In this document: positions 47,346 through 57,829 of the stretch, piece after piece
Numbering within the stretch: the first letter of the stretch is position 1
Layout of the letters: every line of letters starts with the position of its first letter
DNA from: Marinagarivorans algicola
Lineage (GTDB): Bacteria; Pseudomonadota; Gammaproteobacteria; Pseudomonadales; Cellvibrionaceae
Reading direction: 5' to 3'
Assembly (NCBI RefSeq): GCF_001292705.1
Contig: NZ_LGAK01000015.1
Location: 59,789-123,788, forward strand
DNA length: 64,000 nt
Notes under the pieces: model-generated
What the model was told of the DNA's origin: nothing
The model's input: only the letters and a program-made list of their open reading frames with translations
Databases searched by the model: none
Made by a program: the position numbers and the translations under genes

Positions 47346-49970
47346 CTATTGAGTGTTTAATGTTTTTTGTTGATGCTTGAGAAACCAAGCTTCGAATTGT
47401 GCCGGTGGCAGAGGTTTGGCGATGTGATAGCCTTGCGCCATTTCGCAGTCCAGCTCTGCCAGTTTGATCATGGTGGCCGCGTCTTCTACGCCCTCGGCGA
47501 CAACGGTTAAGTCGAAGCTGTGGGCCAAGCTAATAGTTGATCGGATGATTGCGGCATCTTGAGTATCATTGAGCATATCGTGCACGAAGGTACGGTCTAT
47601 TTTGAGTGTGCTCAGTGGTAGGCGTTTAAGGTAAGACATAGATGAATAGCCTGTACCAAAGTCGTCAATCGCAAAGCGAACACCGAGATCGTGCATGCGA
47701 TTAATGATATGTAAGCTGCGTTCGGGGTCGCTAATGAGTGCACTTTCGGTAATCTCGATTTCGAGTGACTCGGCTGGGAAGTCTTTTTCTTTGAGGTGTC
47801 GCTCGACAAGAATAGGGAAGTCGTAGTCAATGAGATTTCTGGCTGATAAATTGATCGACACTTTCATGGGAATGCCTTTTTGATGCCAAGCCTTGGTTTG
47901 TTCTAGGGCGTGCACTAGCACCCACTCGCTCAGCGGTTTGATGATGTCGCTCATCTCTGCCATCGGAATAAACTCAAACGGGGGAACTTGCCCCAATTTG
48001 GGGTGCTGCCAGCGAATGAGCGCCTCGCAACCAATACATTCACCTGTTTTTAAGTCGACTTTAGGTTGATAGTGCAAAATGAGCTCATTTTGGCGAATCG
48101 CATTGCCCAGCTCGGCCATTAGCATTAATCGGCGTGGGCTATGAGCATCTTGCGCGGCATCGTAAAAAGCCAGTGGCTGAGCGTTGGTTTTTGCGGTGTA
48201 CATGGCGACATCCGCGCAGCGCAACAATGCGTGGCTACTTTGCCCGTGATCGGGGTACAGTGCTATCCCTATGCTGCCGTCAATTTCCAACGTAATGCCG
48301 TCGGCTTCTATAGGAATGCGTAGTGAGGCATCAATAAAGCTGGCTAGCGATAAGGTCTCGTCACCTTCACTGATCTTGGCAATTAAAACGGCAAACTCAT
48401 CCCCTCCAAGACGGTATAAATATGCACCGTGCCGAATGAGCATGGCTTGTAAGCGTTTGGCGATCTCCTTGAGAATTTGGTCGCCGATAGCATGGCCCAG
48501 AGTATCATTAATATCTTTAAAGCGATTGAGATCAAGCAGCATTAGTGCTGCTTTATTGTTGTTTTTGCTCGCGTTATGAATGGCGATGGCGGCAACATCG
48601 TGAAGGCGCGCGCGATTGGGCAGGCCGGTAAGGCTATCGTGATTGGCTCGGCGTTCCATTTCGCGCTTTGAGTCAATCAATTGCTCGCTGGCGCGTTTGC
48701 GCTCGGTAATATCGGCGGCCATAAATAAAAACCCGCAAATAACCTCTTGTTGATCGCGCAGTGGTGCTACCGCCAAAGAAATGGGCAGCTGGGTTTCATC
48801 TTTGCGTTGATATTGCCATTCATACTCTTCAACTTGTCCTAGCCGTGCTTTGGCAACGAGCGCTTCAAAATTGGGTTGTAGTTCATATCCTAGCTCTCTT
48901 GTGAGAGCTTCTGCGCGCCAATTGAGCTCTTTGTTTGAATGGAATATCAACGGTGTATGAAGGCCGATGACTTCTTCGGCTTTGTAGCTTAGATGCTCTT
49001 CGGCTGCTCGATTAAAGGTGTGGATAATGCCGTTAAGATCGGTAGCGATAATGCAGTAATTGGTTCCGTTAAATATGGCCTGATGCAATGAATTGAGTGA
49101 TGTGAGTTGATCGGATGCTTGTTTTTTGTCCGAAATATCGCGTACTGAGGCAATAAGGTGTTCTTGCTGCTCGAGTTTGGTGTGCGTGAGGGTGACATCG
49201 GCATAAAATTGCGTGTTGTCCCAGCGTGTTTGTAGCCACTCAAAACGCTCATAAGTGTGGTGCGTTTTACGGCTCGTAAAGGCCCAGAGCTTGTGCGTGG
49301 GTTGCCCTATAAATTGCTGGCGGTTACAGCGAAATAACTTAAGCGCTGCGGCATTGCAGTCGGATACTTTACCCGATCGTAAAATAATTAAGGCGTCTCC
49401 GGTGCTATCAAATACCGTGCGGTAGCGTAATTCGCTATTGCGCAAGGAGTAAAACATTAACAGTTGCGATAGTAGGTCGGCGACAGAGGCTGCGAAGCTG
49501 ATCTCTTGGTGTGACCATGTGCGCGGGGTGTTAGTTTGCTCAAAGCAAATAACACCGCAGGCGGCACCTTCTTGCCTTAAAGTGGCATCGAGCAGTGCGT
49601 GAATATTGTTGGGTATGAGGTAGTTGTCGGCGAAGCATTGTGTTCTTGGGTCGTTAAGCGCCATGCTCGCACTAATGGTCTGGTCTGACTCTAGCGCGTT
49701 AATGTAAACCGGGTAGTCACTGGAGCGTATAGCCTTGTCGTGGGTGTGGACATAGCCGGTATCGTCGCGCATCACTTGGCAGCGAAGCTCTTTTTTGTTG
49801 TTGTTAAAGAGCCAAATGCTGCAGCGACTGGCCTTGATGGCTGCTTGGCTGCGTTGTGCAATAAGGTTTAGTGCTTCACTAAGATTGGTTTGCCAAAGGG
49901 TTTCTTCTTTGGCAAGCTCAATGTAGCTTTTAGTGAGCAGGCCGGCTTCAGTGTTTTGAGGGTGCGTCAT
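47346..49970 (-). CDS. GAF-PAS-PAS-GGDEF-EAL signalling protein
   Basis: An 874-residue cytoplasmic protein for cyclic-di-GMP turnover. Order: GAF domain (about 20-165), two PAS domains (about 175-290 and 295-420, the second with a PAC tail), GGDEF domain with intact GGDEF at 522-526, and EAL domain with EALIRW at Glu649, plus DDFGTGYSSMSYL and the later E and K residues for metal binding. Both output motifs look intact, so it could make or break c-di-GMP; many such proteins are phosphodiesterases with GTP-sensing GGDEF domains. It has no membrane segment. Single gene, with a promoter region shared with nothing obvious. Confidence 0.92.
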   Translation of the reverse strand: MTHPQNTEAGLLTKSYIELAKEETLWQTNLSEALNLIAQRSQAAIKASRCSIWLFNNNKKELRCQVMRDDTGYVHTHDKAIRSSDYPVYINALESDQTISASMALNDPRTQCFADNYLIPNNIHALLDATLRQEGAACGVICFEQTNTPRTWSHQEISFAASVADLLSQLLMFYSLRNSELRYRTVFDSTGDALIILRSGKVSDCNAAALKLFRCNRQQFIGQPTHKLWAFTSRKTHHTYERFEWLQTRWDNTQFYADVTLTHTKLEQQEHLIASVRDISDKKQASDQLTSLNSLHQAIFNGTNYCIIATDLNGIIHTFNRAAEEHLSYKAEEVIGLHTPLIFHSNKELNWRAEALTRELGYELQPNFEALVAKARLGQVEEYEWQYQRKDETQLPISLAVAPLRDQQEVICGFLFMAADITERKRASEQLIDSKREMERRANHDSLTGLPNRARLHDVAAIAIHNASKNNNKAALMLLDLNRFKDINDTLGHAIGDQILKEIAKRLQAMLIRHGAYLYRLGGDEFAVLIAKISEGDETLSLASFIDASLRIPIEADGITLEIDGSIGIALYPDHGQSSHALLRCADVAMYTAKTNAQPLAFYDAAQDAHSPRRLMLMAELGNAIRQNELILHYQPKVDLKTGECIGCEALIRWQHPKLGQVPPFEFIPMAEMSDIIKPLSEWVLVHALEQTKAWHQKGIPMKVSINLSARNLIDYDFPILVERHLKEKDFPAESLEIEITESALISDPERSLHIINRMHDLGVRFAIDDFGTGYSSMSYLKRLPLSTLKIDRTFVHDMLNDTQDAAIIRSTISLAHSFDLTVVAEGVEDAATMIKLAELDCEMAQGYHIAKPLPPAQFEAWFLKHQQKTLNTQ

Positions 49971-50107
49971 GCAGTGGTCTTATGCTGGTAGTGTATTTAA
50001 AAGCTTATGCTCTAAAAATGGCAGTGCTGTGTAAAAAAACGCCAGCTTAAAAACAGTATAGACTTTCTTTTCGAATAAGAGGGAGCAGTCTATATCAAAT
50101 ATAAGGC

Positions 50108-50138
50108 AAAAAAAAACCGAGCAAATGGCTCGGTTTTT
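50108..50138 (-). terminator. terminator after rpsT
   Basis: Stem AAAAACCGAGC (50112-50122) with GCTCGGTTTTT (50128-50138), loop AAATG. On the - strand it is followed by a T-run (A-run 50108-50116 here). It is symmetrical. Confidence 0.9.
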
Positions 50139-50203
50139 ATTATGTGTGGTAATCAGAGAGTTAAGCTTGTTGCTGGCTACTCCGAGATTACTTACGCTAA
50201 GGC

Positions 50204-50470
50204 TTAAGCGGCAAGCGCTTTAACTTTAGCGTTAAGGCGGCTCTTGTGACGAGCTGCTTTGTTCTTGTGAATGATGCCTTTATCTGCAATGCGGTCGATC
50301 ACAGGTACTGCAGCATTAAGAGCGGTTTGCGCCTCTTCTGCATTGCCGGCTTCAACAGCTGTAAGTACTTTTTTGATATAAGTGCGAGCCATTGAGCGCA
50401 GGCTGGCGTTGTGTGCGCGTGCTTTGTCGTTTTGACGAGCGCGCTTACGTGCTTGAGGTGAATTGGCCAC
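50204..50470 (-). CDS. rpsT: 30S ribosomal protein bS20
   Basis: An 88-residue basic protein of the small subunit, starting [20 protein letters not shown] after Met and with the [11 protein letters not shown] and [16 protein letters not shown] segments of bS20. Length and ends match the family. On the - strand GGAGC lies upstream of the ATG. Single gene with its own terminator; S20 is usually controlled by its own product through its leader, but I cannot identify the site. Confidence 0.98.
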   Translation of the reverse strand: MANSPQARKRARQNDKARAHNASLRSMARTYIKKVLTAVEAGNAEEAQTALNAAVPVIDRIADKGIIHKNKAARHKSRLNAKVKALAA

Positions 50471-51042
50471 CGTAGTGCTCCTACAAATAAAATTAATTCA
50501 AAGTAAACTTAGTGGTTGCAACCTGTGCTACAGCTTGGCTGTTCATTTAATTGCCAATGCACTTAACCTTAAGCTAGCCCTTTGTGACAGCAAATTCTGA
50601 CGAATACACCATGCACCGACTGACTGAGGGCTTACGGAAGCGACCTAAATAAGGACGCGGTATTATCCCTGTTTGTATTTTAGTGTCAAGAGTTTGTTTA
50701 TACGCTTTGTCGGGTAATGGGTGAATGTGGTGACGGTATTAAAGATTCTGAGTGGCTCTTTCAGTATGGAAGGCCCGCACCTTCTATTAAGCTCTCTATT
50801 TCTGACTTAATTTAAGTTCTTTATTTCTAAATAACTTAACAGCGGCCCTTGAATAATTTAATAGAAGAGCTAGCGATAAAAAATTGTCGCTCAAGGGCTT
50901 TTTCTCGAGATGATTGCTGGCGGCTTTTTGAATCACTCCTATAGTTTTCACTGTAAACCTATTTAAGGTTTTAGGATTTTTGCCCTACTTATGTAGTGTG
51001 TTAGATGATGCACTGCATCACTTGAAGAACTGGAGACTGATA
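50471..51042. other. intergenic region between divergent rpsT and the lipoprotein gene
   Basis: 572 bp that must hold the promoters of rpsT (- strand) and the lipoprotein gene (+ strand). It contains a short imperfect hairpin near 50870-50890 (GCGA/TCGC) and no credible gene. No repeat copy is recognised. Confidence 0.4.
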
Positions 51043-53355
51043 GTGAATACATATACTCGTAGTTTAATGCTTGCCGCACTGACCGCCGTATCGCTGACCC
51101 AAGGTTGTAGCTGTAGTGATAATAATTCTGGCTCTCAAGTCGTGATCGACCCACCTGTAATCACTGATCCAGTGCCTGAAGTGGCTACCATTAACGGCTC
51201 GGCTGCCAAAGGCCTGATTTTTGGCGGTATTGTCAGCATTCATCCCATTATTAATGGTGTTTTGAGTGTTGAGCCTGTGAGTACTACGAAAACGGATGAT
51301 AGTGGTAGCTATAGCGTGACTTATAGCAACTACGATGGCAGTCCTTTTGTCGTGCGTGTAACAACGGATGAATCCACCACAATGATGTGTGATTTAGCAA
51401 TGGGCTGTGAAGGCGTAGCTTTTGGTGAAACACTTCCATTCAATGATCCTGACTTTACATTAGATGCCGTATTACCCACTCAAACTACTGAGCAAGTGCT
51501 GACTAACGTTAGTGTATTAACCGATATTGCTGCTGAGCGTGTATTTGATGCTTTGCAAGTGGGCTCGACGGATGAAACCACTATGCTGATTAACAATGCT
51601 AACGCGAGTGTAGCTAATCGCTTTGGTCTTTTCGGCGGCCTCACAACACTGCCTGTCGTAGACTTAACCAACTCTGCCGCCTTGGTGGGTGTGAGTGACG
51701 AGTCAATGCGATTTAACTTATTAAACGCCTCGATTATCCAAGCCGTGTTAAATGACGGTGTGCAAACCACGATTAGCGCTGCGATGAATAGCTTTGCGCA
51801 GTCTTATACGCTAAACGGTTTAACCGATAACGCGCAAACAACTACCGTGACTAGTTTGGCTGATATTTTAGCGCAGGCGAGCAATACTCTGACTTTGATG
51901 CAAAACCGCGCAACGGCCAATAACATAACGTTAGAGTTAGCGAATCTCACGACTGTGCTTGAAAACCTAACAAACCTTGCACTAGCGCAAGAACCCACCG
52001 ATGAAGGCACTCAAGGAGGTACCACACCAACGACCAGTGGTGACGAGCAAGCAAAAGCAAAAGCCTTTGTCGGGGTGCTTGGTGATTTGAGTAATAGCAT
52101 GGACTTAGCGGTACTGACCGATGATGTCGCCGTGGGCGCACAGGCTGACGCTTTTGATACTCAAATACAAGCTGCCGATATGGCCTCAAGCGATGAGCTA
52201 GAGCAAGTGGTTGAGGCAACAGCCGTGGCGATTGAGGCTATGGCAATGGCCTACGATGCTTATGATAGCGATATGACCCTCACCTCTTGGGAATCTGATG
52301 AAGGCGTTATGGTGACTATTGTGCCAATGACTGCTCCAATGACTGACCCTATGATGGCGACTGACTCGGCCACACAAGAGCCTAAAATGCATGTGTCATT
52401 AACCGTAGAGCAAAATGTGAGTGTCGAGGTTGGTGGTATGACAACGATGGTTGCTATTGATATGACGGCTATGGAAGATGTTACACACACCGAGTCGACT
52501 AATGAGGACGGTGCCGATATGGATACCGCGATGGGACATGTGGGTATTAGCGGTACCGCTTCTGTTGCAGGGTTAATGCTCACCGTAAAAGACGGCTCGA
52601 TGTTTTCTGTTGAAGAGTTGATGAGTGTTTATGAAGAAGATGCAAGTGGGGAAACTGCCAGCTTTAAAGTGAGCGGCTTAGAGCTGGAGCTAATGGCTGA
52701 TGTTGCTCAACAAGTCTCGGCAACGGTTACCGACCCAATTACTTTTAGCGGTATGCTCAAAGTAACATTAGAGTCGTTAATGGCCAGTGGCACCTTGACC
52801 GATATGGGCGGAGAAGACTCAGGTACGGCCTCGCAAGAAATTACTAAGCTGGCACTGGCTTTGTGGGGGCGTGTAACCAACACCTCTGGTGACTCGGCAG
52901 CGGTAAGCTTTAGCGTAAAAGGTGACGGTACGGGTATTGATTTTAGCCAAAGCTGGTTAGGGGAGTTTTCGGACGCTGATGATACCGATTCTGAAAGTGA
53001 TAGTGAATTTACTGCTGCGCACTTGATGCTGAGTTTTAATGCTGATTTAGCGGGTGTTTCTGATGCTGTAATGGCTTCATTGAATATGCGGCGCTCGGCT
53101 GAGCAGGCAAGTGTAATGAGCCTTAAATTTTCTTACCCTGGCGTACAAATGCAACTAGCGACAACAATCGATGAAGATAGCGATGAACCGCAAAAGCTGA
53201 TTATTACCAACCAAGACGGTGTTGTGGCCACTTTTATCGATGGTGATGAAGTGACAGGTACTATTTTCGTCGGCGCTAAAAAAGTAGCCGATGTTAAAGG
53301 TGTTGTGGTGACCTACATTGACGGCAGTTTTGGCTCGCTCGATCTTTTTGAGTAA
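51043..53355 (+). CDS. large lipoprotein of unknown function
   Basis: A 770-residue protein with a lipoprotein-type signal (TQGC, Cys22, followed by more Cys/Asp). The start is GTG 51043 with TGGAGA upstream; the frame extends 21 codons earlier without a ribosome site. An N-terminal domain (about 50-100) looks like a carboxypeptidase-regulatory beta fold (TKTDDSGSYSVTYSNYDG in pieces); the middle is Ala/Thr/Asn helical; about 400-520 is unusually rich in Met and Thr/Asp (for example MTAPMTDPMMATDSA); the last 200 residues look like beta-strands. Very acidic. Not recognised; a surface lipoprotein is the safe description. Strong terminator follows. Confidence 0.7.
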   Translation: MNTYTRSLMLAALTAVSLTQGCSCSDNNSGSQVVIDPPVITDPVPEVATINGSAAKGLIFGGIVSIHPIINGVLSVEPVSTTKTDDSGSYSVTYSNYDGSPFVVRVTTDESTTMMCDLAMGCEGVAFGETLPFNDPDFTLDAVLPTQTTEQVLTNVSVLTDIAAERVFDALQVGSTDETTMLINNANASVANRFGLFGGLTTLPVVDLTNSAALVGVSDESMRFNLLNASIIQAVLNDGVQTTISAAMNSFAQSYTLNGLTDNAQTTTVTSLADILAQASNTLTLMQNRATANNITLELANLTTVLENLTNLALAQEPTDEGTQGGTTPTTSGDEQAKAKAFVGVLGDLSNSMDLAVLTDDVAVGAQADAFDTQIQAADMASSDELEQVVEATAVAIEAMAMAYDAYDSDMTLTSWESDEGVMVTIVPMTAPMTDPMMATDSATQEPKMHVSLTVEQNVSVEVGGMTTMVAIDMTAMEDVTHTESTNEDGADMDTAMGHVGISGTASVAGLMLTVKDGSMFSVEELMSVYEEDASGETASFKVSGLELELMADVAQQVSATVTDPITFSGMLKVTLESLMASGTLTDMGGEDSGTASQEITKLALALWGRVTNTSGDSAAVSFSVKGDGTGIDFSQSWLGEFSDADDTDSESDSEFTAAHLMLSFNADLAGVSDAVMASLNMRRSAEQASVMSLKFSYPGVQMQLATTIDEDSDEPQKLIITNQDGVVATFIDGDEVTGTIFVGAKKVADVKGVVVTYIDGSFGSLDLFE

Positions 53356-53367
53356 ACGGCGTAAAAA

Positions 53368-53394
53368 AAAGGCTGCTTCGGCAGCCTTTTTTTT
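53368..53394 (+). terminator. terminator after the large lipoprotein gene
   Basis: Stem AAGGCTGC with GCAGCCTT around a TTCG tetraloop (53377-53380), followed by a T-run of eight or more. Very strong. Confidence 0.95.
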
Positions 53395-53448
53395 ACCTGT
53401 ATTTTCCTGTTGATTAACAGTTTTTTCCTGCTAAAAAAGGTTGCCAAG

Positions 53449-54546
53449 TTGGACGGTTGTCGTATTCTTTTTCATATTATGTCCCTGTTATTTTTGATCA
53501 CCTGTCATGCGCATGCTAAAGCGGAAGTGTATCCTGCCTTGACGGTATTGTTTGATGCTAAGACATTTACTTACAGTGAAAACATGCCTATTGATGCTTT
53601 CGATAATGATTTTGAAGGTGACTTTCCTGCGAGCGGCCAATATGAGTTTACTCATAATAAGTACAAGATAGGGGTCGGTTATAAGGGACTTGAGTTGGCT
53701 TATTTTCAGCGACATGATTATTATTTTCGTACAATAAATGATACTTTTAATCTTATTTACATGGATCAAAATGATTGGGATTTACCTTTTGATGAAGTGT
53801 TTGATATTTTTCTACATGTTCAAAAGGTTGAAACCAGCGGTATAACCTTAGGCTATTGGCTGAATCCCATACCAGAAGTTGAGCTTTATATAGGGGGCTC
53901 ATACTTTGAGTCAGATGATGTCTTGTATGGGCAAATTGAAGGGCGTATCTGGCAAACGCCTAGCCGCCCTTATGGCGATCTGATTGTAGATTATCTTTAT
54001 ACAGAAGAGGTGTTGCTTGATCGACCATTAACACCACCGGCCTCGGGATATGGTTACAGTTTTGATATAGATCTGCGATGGGAAATATACCCAGCGTTAG
54101 CGTTGGGTATATTGATAGAGGATATGGCAGGACGCATTCACTGGAAGCACGCCCCGCATACTTATGCGCAAATGGTGAGTGACCGCAATAGAATCGATGA
54201 AAATGGCTTGCCCTATAAAGTGCCGACATTGCAAGGTCAGCATGATTTTCAAAACGTCGCTCAAGCACTGCCTTTGCATAGGCGTATTCATTTATCGTAT
54301 CGCTACGGTAAAATAACGTTAACAGGGGAGCAAGAGGTCTATGATAAGGTTTATTTTAACCGCTTATTATTGGGCTATCAGATACTGAAGGGCTTTAAAA
54401 TAGAGGCCGGATACGATCTAAAAAGCAAAGCGAAGTCCTTAGTTTTTTGGACCCCGTATGTTGCGCTACTGTTTGCGACCGATGATTTTGATTTGAAACG
54501 CAGCAAAAATATTCGCTTAGAGCTCCAGGCGCGCTATGCGTTTTAA
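53449..54546 (+). CDS. putative outer-membrane beta-barrel protein
   Basis: A 365-residue exported protein. After a signal region (FLITCHAHA/KAEVYP) it has alternating hydrophobic/polar strands with many aromatic residues and ends in ARYAF, the C-terminal Phe being typical of outer-membrane barrels. The start is uncertain: TTG 53449 with AAGG upstream gives a normal signal peptide; ATG 53479 gives a short one. I do not recognise a family. Its gene is separated from the lipoprotein gene by a strong terminator, so partnership is not implied. A convergent ubi operon follows. Confidence 0.65.
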   Translation: MDGCRILFHIMSLLFLITCHAHAKAEVYPALTVLFDAKTFTYSENMPIDAFDNDFEGDFPASGQYEFTHNKYKIGVGYKGLELAYFQRHDYYFRTINDTFNLIYMDQNDWDLPFDEVFDIFLHVQKVETSGITLGYWLNPIPEVELYIGGSYFESDDVLYGQIEGRIWQTPSRPYGDLIVDYLYTEEVLLDRPLTPPASGYGYSFDIDLRWEIYPALALGILIEDMAGRIHWKHAPHTYAQMVSDRNRIDENGLPYKVPTLQGQHDFQNVAQALPLHRRIHLSYRYGKITLTGEQEVYDKVYFNRLLLGYQILKGFKIEAGYDLKSKAKSLVFWTPYVALLFATDDFDLKRSKNIRLELQARYAF

Positions 54547-54702
54547 TGATAGTAACGCGTAAATACGCGTGTAACTAGTGACAGTCAATCATACAGTAAG
54601 TCACCTAATTTTATAACATGTGACCTTATTGTGTCGCTAGGAGTGGGAAGGTTCTACGCAGACTAACCCTAGGCTAGCAGGGTCAGCCTACAATTAATGG
54701 CT

Positions 54703-56334
54703 TTATTTGAATAGTTGCCACAAAACAACGCTGCCAGCTAAGCAGGCGATAGCGGCAGCGGGTAATTGATGGAGTTGCTCCCAGCCAAAATAAACGCCGG
54801 TACTGACTCCCAGCACAACTAAAGCCTTAGTGAAGTACTGCCTTTGTGATTGAGTATTTTTATGGGCTGTCGTACTGGCTGCGTTTTGTAATTGCGGCGC
54901 TATTTGCGCGAGTTGATTCATGTTTTGTGTTGTTTCTAAAATAAGGTGTGGCACCTCGGGAAACTTTTCGAGCCATTCGGGGGCTTGACGCTTGAGCTCT
55001 TTCCACAGTGATTTAGGTGCAAAACGCTCTTTTAGCCATTTTTCTAAATAGGGGTGAGCGGTCTCCCATAGATCTAAATCGGGATACAGTTGGCGACCTA
55101 GACCTTCGATATTTAAAAGTGTTTTTTGTAGTAATACTAGTTGTGGTTGTACCGGCATCTCAAAGCGTTGTGCAGTTTGGAAGAGTGTAATTAGCGCCTC
55201 ACCAAACGAAATTTCTTTTAAGGGTTTTTCAAAAATAGGTTCGCATACCGCGCGAATAGCCGCTTCAAATGCGCCTACAGAGGTGCTTTTAGGGACCCAT
55301 CCCGAAAGTACATGAAGCTCTGCAACCTGACGGTAATCACGGCGGAACATGGCAAGTAAATTGCGGGCAAGGTAGTACTGATCTTCGCGATCGAGCGATC
55401 CCATGATGGCCATATCTAAGGCAATATAGCTTGGCGATTGAGCATCGCTAATATCGACAAAAACATTGCCCGGGTGCATATCGGCATGGAAAAAGTTATC
55501 GCGAAATACTTGTGTAAAAAATATTTCGACACCGCGCTCGGCGAGTACTTTTAAATCAATACCTTCTTTGTTAAATGTTGCAATATCGGTGACTTGGGCA
55601 CCATAAATACGCTCCATGACCATAACATTACGGCGGCAATAGGGCCAGTAAACATTGGGTACATACAATAATGGTGATTGCTCAAAATTGCGTTTTAACT
55701 GTGAGGCGTTAGCCGTTTCGCGCATTAAGTCAAGCTCATCAAAAATCGTTTGCTGATACTCTTCGACCACAGCTATTGGTTTTAGCCGTTTACCGTGCGG
55801 TGCATAGCGCTCTAAAATGTGTGCTAATAAACGCATTAAGCCCACATCTTTAACAATGGTTTTTTCGATGTTAGGTCTCACCGCTTTGACAACCACTTTG
55901 TCGCCATTTTTTAATGTTGCAGTATGCACTTGCGCAATACTGGCTGATGCTAAGGGTTGGCGATCAAACTCATCAAAAATATCGGTCAAAGGGTGGCCTA
56001 AGGCTTTCTCGACTAAAGCGCAAAAGATCTCGCCATCAAAAGGGGTAACGCGGTCTTGTAGTTTATTGAGTTCAATAATTAAGTCGGGGGGGATTAGATC
56101 GGGTCGAGTCGACAACAGCTGCCCAAACTTTACAAAAATAGGACCGAGCTCTTCAAGGGCTAAGCGCAGACGCTCGGCACGGTTTAATTGAGGTGCTCGG
56201 CCGAGCTTAAATGGCGCTAATATGAGTTTAAGTTGTATAGGCTGCATGCTGCTAGGCAGTAATTCATCTAACCGATAGCGCCCAATAACGCGTGCAATTT
56301 TTAAAAAGCGAGCAATGGATTGTAGTTTTTTCAT
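54703..56334 (-). CDS. ubiB: UbiB, ubiquinone biosynthesis ATPase/kinase-like protein
   Basis: A 543-residue atypical kinase-like protein needed for ubiquinone synthesis, anchored in the inner membrane by C-terminal helices (about 497-543). Signatures include the N-terminal KxGQ motif (FVKFGQLLSTRPDLIPPD), the Ala-rich nucleotide loop (ASASIAQVH), VKAVRPNI, and the HADMHPGN and LDMAIMG catalytic segments. It is last in the ubiE-ubiJ-ubiB operon, about 90 bp after ubiJ. Confidence 0.96.
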   Translation of the reverse strand: MKKLQSIARFLKIARVIGRYRLDELLPSSMQPIQLKLILAPFKLGRAPQLNRAERLRLALEELGPIFVKFGQLLSTRPDLIPPDLIIELNKLQDRVTPFDGEIFCALVEKALGHPLTDIFDEFDRQPLASASIAQVHTATLKNGDKVVVKAVRPNIEKTIVKDVGLMRLLAHILERYAPHGKRLKPIAVVEEYQQTIFDELDLMRETANASQLKRNFEQSPLLYVPNVYWPYCRRNVMVMERIYGAQVTDIATFNKEGIDLKVLAERGVEIFFTQVFRDNFFHADMHPGNVFVDISDAQSPSYIALDMAIMGSLDREDQYYLARNLLAMFRRDYRQVAELHVLSGWVPKSTSVGAFEAAIRAVCEPIFEKPLKEISFGEALITLFQTAQRFEMPVQPQLVLLQKTLLNIEGLGRQLYPDLDLWETAHPYLEKWLKERFAPKSLWKELKRQAPEWLEKFPEVPHLILETTQNMNQLAQIAPQLQNAASTTAHKNTQSQRQYFTKALVVLGVSTGVYFGWEQLHQLPAAAIACLAGSVVLWQLFK

Positions 56335-56425
56335 AGAGGGTTGCTTAAGGATTAAATGAGTGGGCGTTTAATAATGAGTGATACCGAATAATTGCTGTGC
56401 AGACGACTGATTAATGACAGGCTAT

Positions 56426-57049
56426 TTAAAAGGATCGTGTGAGGTGTTTAATACGAGCCTCTACGCGAGCGACATCATCTTGCAGGTCATCAATGGCACT
56501 GTAAAAGGCATTAAATTCTGGCTCTGCAGGTGCCGCGTTGAGCTCTTCGGTAATAAATTCGCCCAAAAAGCGCGGGCTGCGTTGGGCGATACGTTTAAGG
56601 TAGCGCGCCTTATAACGTATTAATTCTGCGATGGCATGGCCTGTATAATCGCCTAAAGGTTCACATAAGGCTTCTTCCCAGTCAATATCAATATTTTTGG
56701 CAATCTCTAAAAGCTCCATCAAAAACCCTGTTTGCCCTGTGAGCGTAAGATCACTGCCTGCCAATGTTGTTTTAGGGCCACTCATTAATTCAATAAGACT
56801 ACTGGTTGTGCCTGTTAAGTGGCAATCGGCATTGGGGTTGGCGAGTGGGCTTACTTGAACGTCATCAGGGGTAAAAGCGACACTGAGTACTATTGTTGGT
56901 TCGCTCAGTGCGAGTGTGATACAGCGGCCGGCTTGTTTGTGTAGGCGTTGTGCGGTGGCTGGATCGTGCTTGAGCGCTTTATTGACTGTGCGCTCAAGTA
57001 CCAAGCAAAGCGCAGTAGCGGCGGTGGGGTGCTTGTGGGTATTTAACAT
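56426..57049 (-). CDS. ubiJ: UbiJ, ubiquinone synthesis accessory factor (SCP2 domain)
   Basis: A 207-residue protein with an N-terminal SCP2 sterol-carrier-like domain (about 25-120) and a C-terminal coiled coil (DDLQDDVARVEARIKHL). UbiJ with UbiK helps assemble the soluble ubiquinone-synthesis complex. ATG 57049 is preferred to a TTG four codons earlier, although neither has a good ribosome site. It lies between ubiE (30 bp upstream) and ubiB, the conserved order. Confidence 0.92.
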   Translation of the reverse strand: MLNTHKHPTAATALCLVLERTVNKALKHDPATAQRLHKQAGRCITLALSEPTIVLSVAFTPDDVQVSPLANPNADCHLTGTTSSLIELMSGPKTTLAGSDLTLTGQTGFLMELLEIAKNIDIDWEEALCEPLGDYTGHAIAELIRYKARYLKRIAQRSPRFLGEFITEELNAAPAEPEFNAFYSAIDDLQDDVARVEARIKHLTRSF

Positions 57050-57079
57050 ATATTTTGCCAATCGTTGTTAAGTTAGGCG

Positions 57080-57829
57080 TTACGGTTTAAAGCCTTTGTG
57101 CAACGCAACAATACCACCGGTCATATTGGTATAGTTTGTATTGGCGAAGCCGACATTGTCCATCATGCTTTTGAGTGTCTCTTGATCGGGATGTTTGCGT
57201 ATGCTTTCGGCTAAATATCGATAGCTGTCGGGGTCATTGGCGACGAGCTTACCCATAAAGGGTAATAATTTAAATGAGTATTGATCATAGAAATTTTCAA
57301 GGGTTTTAGATTTGGGTTTCGAAAATTCAAGGATCAGTAAGCGCCCGCCGGGCTTTAATACACGAAGCATAGAGGCGAGGGCTAAATCTTTGTCTGTGAC
57401 GTTACGCAGGCCAAAGGCAATGGTAATAATATCAAAGCTATTATCGTCAAAGGGTAAAAACTGAGCATCTGTTTGAGTGTAGGTAATGTTGTGTGCAATA
57501 CCAGCGTTCAGCAGTTTATCGCGGCCTACATTAAGCATAGAGCTATTAATATCCGCTAACACCACATGGCCGCTCTCACCTACACGGCGTGAAAATTGTT
57601 GGGTTAAATCACCTGTGCCGCCAGCAATATCGAGGATTTGTTGGCCCGGCCGTGGTGCAGCGGCTTCAATGGTAAAGCGCTTCCAAAGGCGATGAACACC
57701 ACCGGACATAACATCGTTCATAATGTCGTATTTGGCGGCAACTGAGTGAAATACACCGGCAACACGCTCGGCTTTTTCGCCGGCTTTGACATTTTCAAAG
57801 CCAAAGTGCGTAATACTGTCTTTATCCAT
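57080..57829 (-). CDS. ubiE: UbiE, demethylmenaquinone/2-polyprenyl-benzoquinol C-methyltransferase
   Basis: A 249-residue SAM-dependent methyltransferase for ubiquinone and menaquinone synthesis. It shows [16 protein letters not shown], the SAM motif [12 protein letters not shown], the FGLRNVTD segment and EFSKP, all family signatures, with the standard HKGFKP C-terminus. ATG 57829 has GGAGC on the - strand upstream. It heads the ubiEJB operon. Confidence 0.97.
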   Translation of the reverse strand: MDKDSITHFGFENVKAGEKAERVAGVFHSVAAKYDIMNDVMSGGVHRLWKRFTIEAAAPRPGQQILDIAGGTGDLTQQFSRRVGESGHVVLADINSSMLNVGRDKLLNAGIAHNITYTQTDAQFLPFDDNSFDIITIAFGLRNVTDKDLALASMLRVLKPGGRLLILEFSKPKSKTLENFYDQYSFKLLPFMGKLVANDPDSYRYLAESIRKHPDQETLKSMMDNVGFANTNYTNMTGGIVALHKGFKP

